From: Aurantimonas coralicida_A
GTDB lineage: Bacteria > Pseudomonadota > Alphaproteobacteria > Rhizobiales > Rhizobiaceae
NCBI RefSeq assembly: GCF_036016755.1
Contig: NZ_JAYXIH010000022.1
Location: 1 to 64,000 of the forward strand
Reading direction: 5' to 3'
DNA: 64,000 nt
Shown: positions 54,279 through 62,822 of the stretch, one piece after another
Position numbering within the stretch: position 1 is the stretch's first letter
Layout: each line of letters opens with the position of its first letter
The notes under the pieces: model-generated
What the model was told of the DNA's origin: nothing
The model's input: the letters and a program-made list of their open reading frames with translations, nothing else
Database searches by the model: none
Position numbers and translations under genes: made by a program

Positions 54279-55811
54279 TCAGTAGCTGGTCGGCCAGGCA
54301 CGCATCAAATGCTCGCCGACGCCACCGGAGCGGCGCCGCGTCTGGATGTCGAACATGCGGATGAGAAAATCGCGCGTTTCCTGGGGTTTGATGACGTCAT
54401 GTGCCGAGAAAATGCGCGCCATGTCCCATATTTCGAGATCCTTCTGGATCTCGGCCAGCGCGGCCTCGAACCCCTCCTGCCCGGCTTGCAGATTGTGCAC
54501 GATGCTGGTGGCGAAGACCGGGTCCATGAAGCTGACCTCGGCGGTAGGCCAGGCCACCATCGCGCTGTTGTGCGCCCCGCCGCCCATGGCGACATAAGCG
54601 CGGCCGTAGGCCTTGCGACAGATCACGGTGATCTGGGGCACGGTCGTGAGGCAGGTCGCGTTCATGAAATTCATGATGTGCCCGGGCGCTCCCCGGCGTT
54701 CGGCATCGGTCCCCACGACGAATCCGGGCGTATCGAGCATGCGCACGATCTGAATGTTGAAGCTGTCGCACAACACGGTGAAATCGATGATCTTGCGGCA
54801 TGCCTCGGCCGACAGGGCGCCGCCGCCGACATGCGGGTTGTTGGCGATAATGCCGGTGACCTTGCCGGCGAGGCGGGCGAGCCCGACGACGGCGGACTTG
54901 CCGAAACGCGGTTTGATCTCGAGGAACGAATCCCTGTCGACGATCACCTCGATGATCTTCTTGATGTTGTAGACCTGCGTGCGCTTCTCGGGCAGCAGGT
55001 CCAAAATCCGGTCCTGCTCCGCGCCGGAGCCTTCGGAGATCGTCCTCTCGGGCGGCAGGATGGCATTGTGGCTCGGCATGTAGGAGAGGAACCGGCGTAT
55101 GGCGGCCATCGCCTCCTCGTCCGTATCCACGAAGTGGTCGATGAGCCCCGTCTGATCGGCGTGAAGACGCCAGCCGCCGAGTTCCTCCAGATCTACCTTC
55201 TCGCCGATCGCCATCGAGACCAGCCGGGGGCTGGACACGGACATGATCGAGCCCTTCTTCATGACGGCGAAGTCGGAACAGCAGCACAGCCAGGCCGATG
55301 ATCCGAAGGAGGTGTCGAGGGCAGCCGCGATCCACGGCGTATCGCGCATCCGCCGAAACTGGCTGGTGTCATTGCCGAGCATCGCGCCCATGCCCTTGGA
55401 GCCCATGGCGTCGGGCAGGCGCGCGCCGGTCGACTCGCCGACATGGATGAAGGGCATGCCCTTCTCGGTGCAGGTCTTGCGGATATAACCGATCTTCTTG
55501 GAATTGGTGGCGCTGGTCGAGGCACCCTTGGTGGTGAAGTCGTTGACGACGACGCCGACGTCGCGGCCGTCGATGCGACCGAAACCGGTTATCTTGCCGT
55601 CGCGCGGCGTGGCGGCGGCATCGGCCTCGAAAACCGACTGGCCGAGCAGGCCGACCTCCAGGAAGCTGTCCTTGTCGACGAGTGCGTCGAGACGCTCCCC
55701 CGCGTTCAGCTGCCCCCTCTCGCGCCGCTTGGCGAGTTTCGCCTCGCCGCCCATGGCACGCGCGGCCTCGCGGCGCCGATCGAGTTCGGCCAAAATCGTT
55801 TCATGCGCCAT
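54279..55811 (-). CDS. Acyl-CoA carboxylase carboxyltransferase (beta) subunit, 510 aa
   Basis: Two crotonase-fold halves (about 1-260 and 270-510) form the carboxyltransferase that moves CO2 from biotin to an acyl-CoA. Landmarks are KRRERGQLNAGERLDALVD, STGARLPDA, LEELGGWRLHADQTGLIDH, NNPHVGGGALSAEACRK and AWPTAEVSFMDP. Positions that are GGA in propionyl-CoA carboxylases read SSA (FGSSAWLCCCSDF), and the second-half YGGAYD reads YGRAYV, so the substrate may differ. It lies between the enolase-type gene (26 bases upstream) and the CoA ligase (13 bases downstream). The nearby plus-strand biotin carrier and biotin carboxylase are the likely partners. Confidence 0.92.
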   Translation of the reverse strand: MAHETILAELDRRREAARAMGGEAKLAKRRERGQLNAGERLDALVDKDSFLEVGLLGQSVFEADAAATPRDGKITGFGRIDGRDVGVVVNDFTTKGASTSATNSKKIGYIRKTCTEKGMPFIHVGESTGARLPDAMGSKGMGAMLGNDTSQFRRMRDTPWIAAALDTSFGSSAWLCCCSDFAVMKKGSIMSVSSPRLVSMAIGEKVDLEELGGWRLHADQTGLIDHFVDTDEEAMAAIRRFLSYMPSHNAILPPERTISEGSGAEQDRILDLLPEKRTQVYNIKKIIEVIVDRDSFLEIKPRFGKSAVVGLARLAGKVTGIIANNPHVGGGALSAEACRKIIDFTVLCDSFNIQIVRMLDTPGFVVGTDAERRGAPGHIMNFMNATCLTTVPQITVICRKAYGRAYVAMGGGAHNSAMVAWPTAEVSFMDPVFATSIVHNLQAGQEGFEAALAEIQKDLEIWDMARIFSAHDVIKPQETRDFLIRMFDIQTRRRSGGVGEHLMRAWPTSY

Positions 55812-55837
55812 GCGTCTTTTCGCCTTCTCGCTGAGTT

Positions 55838-56911
55838 CTATTCGAAGTCGCGCCGCTCGAGGGTGAACCGTTCGACCGCGTCGCGATCCAGGCGGGGGCG
55901 ATATCCGGCTGGAAGCCGAATGGCGCCCTCTCGAAAGGGCATCGGCTCGACGAACAGGCGATCCCGGGGTTTCAAGAACCCGTTGAACTCGCAGGCATTG
56001 CGGATCGTCGTCCTGGCGACGCAAGCCTCCAGCCACCCATGAATCTCGCTTCCCAGACCGTCGCCCAGCACCGGCTCCATGCCGTTCTGTCGAACCGCGT
56101 CCAAGCCTTGTTTCAGACGGTCGAGGCCGCCGAACCGCTTGAGCTTGAGCTTGCAGTAGCCGACGCCCGTGATCGTGGCCGCGCGATCGATGTCGGCCAG
56201 CGTGCAGATCGGCTCGTCCAGCATCAGCGGCACGCGCGATACCGCGGCAACCGCGGCATTGGCGTCCCAATCGTCGGCGTCGCAAGGTTGCTCGAAGAGC
56301 TCGATGCCCTCAGGATCCAGCCGGGACGCGAAACGCTCACCGTCTTCTCGGCTGTAGGCGCGATTGGCGTCGAGCCGTAGCGTCGCCCGTCCCCGCGTCG
56401 CTTCTTGAATGACCGCGACGCGCTGGAGATCGGCATCAACATCCTTGCCTACCTTGACCTTGAAGGTTCCGAATCCCTGCGCCAGCCAGGCTTCGATTTC
56501 CTCGGCGATCGCCGCAGGCTCAAGCGCGTTGAGAGGCGTGAGCAGCGGCAGGATCGTCGCGTCCGGCAAATCGAGCAGGGGATTGGCCTCAAGCACCTCG
56601 ATCGCCGTCGCAAAGGCCGTCGCCGCGACCTTGCTGGTGGCGAACCTGTCGAGCACCGATGCCTTGACTGCGACCGTTTCAACTCCGATCGCAGCCTGCA
56701 GGCTTTCGCACAGAAAAGCCCAGCCGCCGTCCCGCGTTTCGGCGCTGGAACCCGGGGATATGTGGCCATCGGCGAAACCGGAGCGCCCATCGTCATCCTC
56801 GACCTCCACCAGGAACGGCTCGAAGGATTCGAACGTGCGATAGGAGAGGCGATAGGGACGGATCAGCGGCAGACCGAGCCGTCGCAGCGTCGCCCGTTGA
56901 ATTTTCGCCAT
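55838..56911 (-). CDS. Enolase-superfamily enzyme (muconate lactonizing enzyme-like), 357 aa
   Basis: This Mg-dependent enzyme abstracts a proton next to a carboxylate. The N-terminal capping domain includes SYRTFESFEP and GHISPGSSAETRDGG. In the barrel the base motif KVKVG has Lys151 and Lys153. Metal ligands are Asp181 (RLDANRAYS), Glu207 (ELFEQPC) and Asp232 (LMLDEPIC). A second lysine pair is at 254/256 in CKLKLKRFGG. Lysines on both faces put it in the MLE subgroup (racemase, cycloisomerase or dehydratase); the reaction cannot be told. It leads the unit with the carboxyltransferase and CoA ligase, after a 286-bp gap holding a palindrome. Confidence 0.9.
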   Translation of the reverse strand: MAKIQRATLRRLGLPLIRPYRLSYRTFESFEPFLVEVEDDDGRSGFADGHISPGSSAETRDGGWAFLCESLQAAIGVETVAVKASVLDRFATSKVAATAFATAIEVLEANPLLDLPDATILPLLTPLNALEPAAIAEEIEAWLAQGFGTFKVKVGKDVDADLQRVAVIQEATRGRATLRLDANRAYSREDGERFASRLDPEGIELFEQPCDADDWDANAAVAAVSRVPLMLDEPICTLADIDRAATITGVGYCKLKLKRFGGLDRLKQGLDAVRQNGMEPVLGDGLGSEIHGWLEACVARTTIRNACEFNGFLKPRDRLFVEPMPFREGAIRLPAGYRPRLDRDAVERFTLERRDFE

Positions 56912-57197
56912 GACCTACCTCCCCCGCATCCACCGGACATGGTCACTTGGGCCTTCTCCCGTAGGGCCTCAGAAGCGATGCAAACCGTGGGTGCTTACGT
57001 AGTTGCTATGACTACTACTTCGATGCGAGGATTGCAATGCGCTGCCGCCGCTGCTCCGGGGCAGCCGGGAGTCGCGATCGGGGCGGCGGTCCGGTCCAAA
57101 TGGCTGTGACCGGCGGATGCGGCCGGGCTTCAATATGGCACGCGGATCGCGTGCGGATCAGCCGGCGCAAATTGCAAGAAGGGATCAGGGGTCAGGG
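56912..57197 (-). promoter_or_regulatory. Upstream region of the enolase-carboxyltransferase-ligase unit, with a 17-bp palindrome
   Basis: The 286-bp gap between the TrmB-type regulator and the enolase gene is non-coding. At 56999-57015, in a locally AT-rich patch 88 bases before the enolase start, GTAGT and ACTAC are separated by seven bases. The arms are short, but position and spacing are those of an operator. A site with the same 5-7-5 geometry lies upstream of tctC. Confidence 0.4.
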
Positions 57198-58070
57198 TTA
57201 GCTCAGACCGGTCCGTTGCTTGAACGACGCGATTTGCTCCGGCGTGAAGCAGGCGAGCCGGAGATCGCGAAGGTGCTGGCCGAAGGCCGCGTCGATCTGA
57301 TCACCGAACCGCTCGAAAATTTCCGCCATGTAGAAGTCATGCCGGACGAGCGATTCCGCCAAATTGACCACCGGCTTGTTCCGCGTATGCGCGGCTATCA
57401 CCTCGCCGACGACAGCGGCCGTCACCATTTCCTCGTGGTCGGCGGCGATCGTGAACAGATTGTCGGTCGTTCCCATGCGCACGCCATTGGCCTCGTGCAG
57501 GTAGACACGGCATTTGTCGCTGAAACGAAACTCCTCGGCGTCGGTGCCGAACAGGACGATCAGCATCTCGACGCCGCGTTCCGCCGCCCTCCCGAGTGCG
57601 TCCTTGTGGCGCCGCAGAATGTCGGACGCGGCCTTGATCAGCAGGGCGTGCTGGCTGCCATTGATCAGCGCGTCGATCTTGTCGTGCGCGGCCTCCTCGC
57701 CCCACAACATCCAGACATATTGGTCCTTGGTCGCGGGCGCCAAATCAGACAGCTTGGCGCCCAGATCCTTGCACAAGGCGCTGGTCTGGCGGGACACCGA
57801 ATTCAAGAACGTCTGCGGATCCGCCGCCACATAGCGAACCGGATTCTCGCTGACCGGCAGAACCGCCGCTCGCTGGCTCAAAGCCTCCAGCGCGCTGTAG
57901 GCGTTAGGCCGCGGCACGCCGGTACTCTTGGAAATCTCATAGGCGGTGGACGGACTCTGGCGCAGCAGCTGGACATAGATACGCGCTTCGTACTCGGTGA
58001 ACCCGAGACGTTTCAAATCCGCCAGGAACTCGCTAGCCGCAGAGTCCGAGGGAGCGATCTTTCCAACCAA
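57198..58070 (-). CDS. TrmB family transcriptional regulator, 290 aa
   Basis: An N-terminal winged HTH of the TrmB type (LKRLGFTEYEARIYVQLLR; STAYEISKSTGVPRPNAYSA; residues 15-75) is followed by a linker helix and an alpha/beta effector domain (about 110-280; ALLIKAASDILRRHKDALG, DNLFTIAADHEEM). Members bind small ligands and control transport or catabolic genes. TTG 58070 has GAGG five bases upstream; no better ATG exists. It sits inside the catabolic cluster, so control of its neighbours is the natural inference. The ligand is unknown. Confidence 0.88.
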   Translation of the reverse strand: MVGKIAPSDSAASEFLADLKRLGFTEYEARIYVQLLRQSPSTAYEISKSTGVPRPNAYSALEALSQRAAVLPVSENPVRYVAADPQTFLNSVSRQTSALCKDLGAKLSDLAPATKDQYVWMLWGEEAAHDKIDALINGSQHALLIKAASDILRRHKDALGRAAERGVEMLIVLFGTDAEEFRFSDKCRVYLHEANGVRMGTTDNLFTIAADHEEMVTAAVVGEVIAAHTRNKPVVNLAESLVRHDFYMAEIFERFGDQIDAAFGQHLRDLRLACFTPEQIASFKQRTGLS

Positions 58071-58173
58071 CGAAACCTCACCATCCTGTTTTCAGGCTTT
58101 TACGCCGCCGCCCGTGTTCTGTCTCGACGTGGACGCGATAGACACCACGCGGGTGACGAAAGACAACCGTCTT

Positions 58174-58196
58174 GCGCCAACGATCGTGCTTGGCGC
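58174..58196. promoter_or_regulatory. Inverted repeat upstream of the TrmB-type regulator
   Basis: GCGCCAA and TTGGCGC (7 bp, perfect) are separated by nine bases, about 105 bases before the regulator start and 70 bases after the PrpD-family stop. No T-run follows on the minus strand. It may be an operator for autoregulation or a weak transcript end of the upstream unit. Confidence 0.4.
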
Positions 58197-58265
58197 TAGC
58201 CCCCCGCTCAGTTCGTCAACCGCAGTGACAGACCGGGTGCCTCGAACGCCTGACCGCCGACAGCC

Positions 58266-59639
58266 TCACGGTTGCAGCAACGGCCGGAGCTCACGCACAT
58301 CCGCCACGGTTTCGATCTCCCCGATACGCTCGACGAATGCGTGCGCCTTCTGTTCGTCGAAAACATCCTTGGCAAGGTCGAACGCCTTGGCCTCGATTTC
58401 GGTGGTGTCCATCGGGTTGTCAGCTGTCCCACGGACCGCGTGGGTGCGCCGGCGAAGGCGACGCCCGTCACGTGTCGCCACTTCGACGACGGCCTGACGA
58501 CGCGGGACGGCAGCGCCAAGTTCGGCATCGGCGACGAGGCGAATACGCTCGCGCATGGCGCGCACCGACGCATCCTCCATCAGCGCGTAGTCATGGGCGC
58601 TTTTGAAATCGAGACCGCCGCGAACCAGCAGCACGGCAACGAGATGCTGGAGGTTGACGTCCGGCATCGCGCGTCCATCGACGATATGCGCCTCGCTGTC
58701 CGGCAGGCGCACGAGGATCGTTTCGACCTGACCGGCGGTGAGATCCTCTTGCGCCATGAGATGCTCGATCGCGTCAAGGGCGGCCTGGATCGGCGAGCCG
58801 ACCGACCATTTCTTGATATTGGCGCGCATGATCTCGTAATTGCGGCCAAGCTCTCTGCTCATCACCGCGATGTCGGAAGCCGGCGCAAACGTGGCGAAGA
58901 CATTGCGGTCGCCGGAAAAGACGTCGGCGACACCGGTGAACCCCGCGGTCATCATCGTCGCGGAGGCGACCGCGTTGCGGGCCGGCATGCCGGCAAAATC
59001 GAAGGCTTTCTCCACATGTTCCTCGTCGCGCACCCAGGTGGCGAGACCGGAAGCCTGCTGGGCCGTAAAGGAAAATCCCTGCCGCACGGCATCCGCATCG
59101 AGCCCCGCGAGCGCGAAGGCGGCAGCGGATGCGCCGAAAAGCCCGGCAAAGGCATGGCTGCTGAAACCGCGCGCGTAGAAGTCGCGCGGGTCGAGGGCCA
59201 GCGTGAACCGCGCGCCGATGTCATAACCGAGCACGACCGCCCGCAGCAGATCGGCGCCGCTCCGCCCATGCCGCTCGGCCATCGCCAGCGCAGCCGGCAC
59301 GACCGCGCAGCCTGGATGACTGAAGGACGGCTCATGGGAATCGTCCGTCTCGTCGGCGTGTGCGAGCATGCCGTTCGCCAGCGCCGCATTGACCGCCGAG
59401 GTTATGATGTCGCTGCCGATAACGCATGCCTCGGGCGTCCCGCCCTGCTCCCGCGCATAGGCTGTGGCCATCTCCCCCGGTCGCAATCGGGAGCCCGAGA
59501 TCATCGCCGCCAGGGTATCCAGCAGATGGTGCTTGCCCTTCGCCGCAACGTCGCGGGGAATTTCTGTCTGCAGCGTCGCCGCGACATGGGCGCTCACCGT
59601 CCGCATCACCGTGCTTATTTCGTTCGAACCCGCACTCAT
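58266..59639 (-). CDS. MmgE/PrpD family protein, 457 aa
   Basis: The family includes 2-methylcitrate dehydratase, cis-aconitate decarboxylase and iminodisuccinate epimerase, all acting on small polycarboxylates. The N-terminal helical domain contains KGKHHLLDTLAAMISGS, ANGMLAHADETDDSH and the HPGCAVVPAALAMAE stretch. The smaller C-terminal domain follows from about residue 275 (KKWSVGSPIQAALDAIEHLM). ATG 59639 is preceded by GGGGAGCGGGGTT; frames upstream belong to the preceding SDR gene region and do not fit. Which reaction it catalyses cannot be decided, but a tricarboxylate-type transporter next door fits such substrates. Confidence 0.9.
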   Translation of the reverse strand: MSAGSNEISTVMRTVSAHVAATLQTEIPRDVAAKGKHHLLDTLAAMISGSRLRPGEMATAYAREQGGTPEACVIGSDIITSAVNAALANGMLAHADETDDSHEPSFSHPGCAVVPAALAMAERHGRSGADLLRAVVLGYDIGARFTLALDPRDFYARGFSSHAFAGLFGASAAAFALAGLDADAVRQGFSFTAQQASGLATWVRDEEHVEKAFDFAGMPARNAVASATMMTAGFTGVADVFSGDRNVFATFAPASDIAVMSRELGRNYEIMRANIKKWSVGSPIQAALDAIEHLMAQEDLTAGQVETILVRLPDSEAHIVDGRAMPDVNLQHLVAVLLVRGGLDFKSAHDYALMEDASVRAMRERIRLVADAELGAAVPRRQAVVEVATRDGRRLRRRTHAVRGTADNPMDTTEIEAKAFDLAKDVFDEQKAHAFVERIGEIETVADVRELRPLLQP

Positions 59640-59743
59640 AACCCCGCTCCCCCTCACCTGACGGCCCGCGACACTGCCCCTGCCCGCGCCCGCCCTCCTT
59701 TCGTCCTGCCTCCAGGACAGCCCCACCCCGAGCGGATTCTCGT

Positions 59744-60496
59744 TCAATTCATGTGCCAGCCCCCGTTGACCCCCAGCGTCTGCCCGGTGATGTATCGGGC
59801 ATTGGGGCCACACATGAAGCGCACGGCCGCTGCGATCTCCTCCGGCTTGCCCGGTCGCTTCAACGGGACCGGCCGGTCCCGGAAATGCGGCGGAACATGA
59901 TCCCGCTTGGTGTCGATATAGCCCGGTGAGATGCAATTGACGGTGATGTCGCTGTCGGCAAGTTCGGCGGCAAGGGCCCGTGTCAGGCCTGCGATGCCGG
60001 CCTTGGCGGCGACCACATGCGCCCTGCCGCCGACGGCGGCCTGGCCCGCGACCCCGCCGATGTTGACGATCGCGCCACGCCCCTTGGCCGAAAGATGCGG
60101 GGCACAAGCCTGGCTGCAAAGGAAGGCGCCGTCGAGAATGCTGCTGTGAACCTTGCGCCAATCCTCGAACGCGATGTTCTCCAAAGGCGCGTCACCGCGC
60201 GAGGCGGCATTGTTGACGAGAATATCGATCCGTCCGAATTTCGCGAGCGCCGCATCGACCAGACCGCGAACCTGCTCCGGGTCCCCGACGTCCGCCGCAT
60301 GCGTCATGGCCTGTCCACCGCTGTCGACGATTTCCCGCTCGACGGAGCGGGCGGCATCGAGATCGGTCCTCGTGTGGATGACCACGGCGGCACCGGCATC
60401 CGCCAATTCCAGCGCGATACAGCGTCCGATGTTCCGGGCACTTCCCGTCACGATGACGACACAGCCCTCCAGTTCGCGTGTACCCTGATAACCCAT
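59744..60496 (-). CDS. SDR-fold protein lacking catalytic Ser and Tyr, 250 aa
   Basis: The Rossmann fold is intact (VIVTGSARNIGRCIALELA near 14-32; ILVNNAASRG; NCISPGYIDTKR; GQTLGVNGGWHMN at the end). Aligned without gaps to FabG, the catalytic Ser becomes Gly (VNIGGVAG) and the Tyr of YxxxK becomes Val (HVVAAKAG); only the Lys remains. Oxidoreductase activity by the usual mechanism is therefore doubtful. ATG 60496 has AAGGAG seven bases upstream. It lies between tctA and the PrpD-family gene in one direction with gaps of about 110 bases, so it is probably part of the same regulon. Confidence 0.9.
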   Translation of the reverse strand: MGYQGTRELEGCVVIVTGSARNIGRCIALELADAGAAVVIHTRTDLDAARSVEREIVDSGGQAMTHAADVGDPEQVRGLVDAALAKFGRIDILVNNAASRGDAPLENIAFEDWRKVHSSILDGAFLCSQACAPHLSAKGRGAIVNIGGVAGQAAVGGRAHVVAAKAGIAGLTRALAAELADSDITVNCISPGYIDTKRDHVPPHFRDRPVPLKRPGKPEEIAAAVRFMCGPNARYITGQTLGVNGGWHMN

Positions 60497-60606
60497 CGAA
60501 ATTCTCCTTTGAAACGACACGCACGGCACTGACTGGGTGGCGGACACGGAGGCGGATCAGCCTGAACCGGCCAAACCAGCCGCTTCCGGCCGGCCGGGCC
60601 CACCGC

Positions 60607-62136
60607 CTACTCCTCCAGGTTCGATTTGAATGGAAACGCGCGGCGCATCGGTCCTTGCAGGCTGCGGCGCAGGCCGGAGGCCAACAACGGGCCGCCAAGG
60701 CTCAGAAGCGTGAGCGCGTAGAAAAACAGACAGATCGGGCTATCGAAAAACCGTAGCCAATTGCTGTCGAAGATGATCATCGACTGCGACCAGGATTTTT
60801 CCAGCAAACCGCCGAGCACCAGGCCCATCACGAATGGCGCCGGACCGAATCCCTTACGCAAGGCGAAGAAGCCGATGACGCCTGAGATGAGCATCACCCA
60901 TACGTCCACCGGCGCCTGGCGAAACGAATACGAGCCGATCAGGGCGAAGACGAACACTGCGGGCCAAAGGAACGTACGGGGGACCAGCGTGATCAGGGAA
61001 AACAGCTTTACACCACCCAGCCCCACGATCAGGAACAGGATGTTGGCGAGGAACATGGCGGTGAAGATCGCATAAATAAACTCGGGCGTTTCGGTCATGA
61101 GAAAGGGTCCCGGCCTCAGACCGTGCATCATGAGTGCCGCGAGAATGATCGCCGTCGTCCCGCTACCGGGGATGCCGAGCGCGAGCGTCGGGACCATGGC
61201 GCCGCCGGTGCCGGCGTTATTCGCCGCTTCCGGCCCCGCGATACCCTCGATTGCGCCCTTGCCGAACTCTTCCTTGTTCTTGGACCAGCGCTTGGCTTCG
61301 TTGTAGCCCATGATTGCGGCGACCGTCGTGCCTTCGGCCGGCAGAACACCGATCACGGTGCCGATGATGGACGAGCGCAAGATCGTCATCCGGCAACGAC
61401 GGAAATCCTCGCGGCTCGGCAATTTCAGAGCCAGGGACTTGATGCGCTTCATCACTTTGTCGCTCGCTTGCGACTGGTTCAAAAGCTCGCTGATCGCGAA
61501 GATGCCGATGAGCACCGGTACGAAGTTGATTCCCTCATAGAGAACGGGAAAACCGAAGGTGAAACGCTCGATCCCGCTAACCAGCGCGATGCCGACCGTG
61601 CTCGTCAGAACGCCCAGCCCCCCCGCGATCAGGTTTCGCAACGACGACTTGCCGCTGATCGCGGCCAGCATCGACAATCCGAACAGCGTGAGGGCGAAAT
61701 ATTCCTGAGGCCGGAAGCTGAGCGCGATACGGGCAAGCAGCGGCGTGAACAGGATGAAGATCACCAAGCTGAACAGACCCCCGAGGACGCTTGCGACCGC
61801 CGCCATGCCGAGGGCCCGTCCCGCCTCGCCGCGTTGCGCCATCGGGTAGCCGTCGAAGGACGTGGCGACCGCGGGCGGCGCGCCGGGCGTATTGATGAGG
61901 ATCGCGGTAATGGAGCCGCCGAACGTCCCGGCGACGTAGAGCGCCGCCATCATGGAAATCGCCAGGATCGGATCCATGCCGATGGTGAAGGGCAGAAGCA
62001 GCGCCACAGCCATGCTGGAGCTCAAGCCCGGCAAGGCCCCGACAAGAACGCCCAGCACGACCGAGACGAAAATCAGCAGGAGGCTCATGGGCGTGAGGAT
62101 GAGGGACATGCCCGTCAGGATCGCATCGACATCCAT
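60607..62136 (-). CDS. tctA: Tripartite tricarboxylate transporter large permease (TctA), 509 aa
   Basis: TctA is the large membrane subunit of a secondary, binding-protein-dependent carboxylate importer. About 11-12 helices are present. Hallmarks are the two glycine-rich TctA motifs GALPGLSSSMAVALLLPFT with GTFGGSITAILINTPGAP, and the repeat VLPAEGTTVAAIMGYNEAKR with GVPT-like ALGIPGSGTTAIIL. It follows tctB by nine bases. The family moves citrate, tartrate, aromatic acids and others; the substrate is not predictable. Confidence 0.95.
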   Translation of the reverse strand: MDVDAILTGMSLILTPMSLLLIFVSVVLGVLVGALPGLSSSMAVALLLPFTIGMDPILAISMMAALYVAGTFGGSITAILINTPGAPPAVATSFDGYPMAQRGEAGRALGMAAVASVLGGLFSLVIFILFTPLLARIALSFRPQEYFALTLFGLSMLAAISGKSSLRNLIAGGLGVLTSTVGIALVSGIERFTFGFPVLYEGINFVPVLIGIFAISELLNQSQASDKVMKRIKSLALKLPSREDFRRCRMTILRSSIIGTVIGVLPAEGTTVAAIMGYNEAKRWSKNKEEFGKGAIEGIAGPEAANNAGTGGAMVPTLALGIPGSGTTAIILAALMMHGLRPGPFLMTETPEFIYAIFTAMFLANILFLIVGLGGVKLFSLITLVPRTFLWPAVFVFALIGSYSFRQAPVDVWVMLISGVIGFFALRKGFGPAPFVMGLVLGGLLEKSWSQSMIIFDSNWLRFFDSPICLFFYALTLLSLGGPLLASGLRRSLQGPMRRAFPFKSNLEE

Positions 62137-62145
62137 GATCGTCTC

Positions 62146-62694
62146 CTAACGGAACAGCGCGCCGGTGAGGCCGAAAGCGAGGTTCACCTTGAGGCCTAAC
62201 GCGAACAGAACCGCGACGGCGATCGGCAGCCCGATCGCGAATGCCGCAATCAGACCGTAGCGTCTTTCTCCCCACAACAGCGGAAGCAGGGCGGTTGCCG
62301 CGACCATCACTGGAAAGATCCCCAATACGGGCATGAAATAGACCGCCAGGGTCATGAGTGCGGCGGTGAGAAAGACCACGGGCTTGGGCCTGTCTTCGCC
62401 GCCAATATCCAACTCTGCGCCGGACCGTCGCTTGATCACCCGTTCGAACGGGAGCGCGAGGGCCATGACGACGATCGAGCCGATCAACAGGCGTGGAAAA
62501 ACCGTGGGCGGGGCGTTTTGCGCAAGCGATGCCGGAACGGCGGGCCAGCGCGTCGTGTCCCAGTAGAGAAAAGCGCACATCACGATGAGGACGGCGGACA
62601 CAACGAGGTCCGAGCGATCCAAGCCAGAGGGTGGTGACTGTTCCGCGCGCTCCGCGAGCGCTGGTTGGTTGTCCTGGGTCAACGAAAGCCCCAT
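62146..62694 (-). CDS. tctB: Tripartite tricarboxylate transporter small permease (TctB), 182 aa
   Basis: This four-helix membrane subunit pairs with TctA. The helices include DLVVSAVLIVMCAFLYWDT, VFPRLLIGSIVVMALALPF, PVVFLTAALMTLAVYFMPV and YGLIAAFAIGLPIAVAVLF. The divergent sequence is normal for TctB. ATG 62694 (MGLSLTQDNQPALAERA) gives a cytoplasmic N-terminus of about 30 residues. It lies between tctC and tctA. Confidence 0.92.
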   Translation of the reverse strand: MGLSLTQDNQPALAERAEQSPPSGLDRSDLVVSAVLIVMCAFLYWDTTRWPAVPASLAQNAPPTVFPRLLIGSIVVMALALPFERVIKRRSGAELDIGGEDRPKPVVFLTAALMTLAVYFMPVLGIFPVMVAATALLPLLWGERRYGLIAAFAIGLPIAVAVLFALGLKVNLAFGLTGALFR

Positions 62695-62822
62695 TGGATC
62701 AGCATTCGATCGAAAACGGGCGAACCGGTTTTGTCGACCTGATCGTTCGACGGAGGGAGAACGGGGTGGGGACAGAGGACGAATGCCCGTATCCTTCATC
62801 CCGCTCTGGCCGGACTTGAAGC

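Noticed and set aside
58272..59900. 542-codon plus-strand open frame opposite the PrpD-family gene
   Set aside because: It is antisense to a complete MmgE/PrpD protein, and its composition (Arg, His, Gly) is typical of a high-GC shadow.
61123..62199. 358-codon plus-strand open frame opposite tctA
   Set aside because: TctA is intact on the other strand. This translation is a charged, low-complexity shadow.
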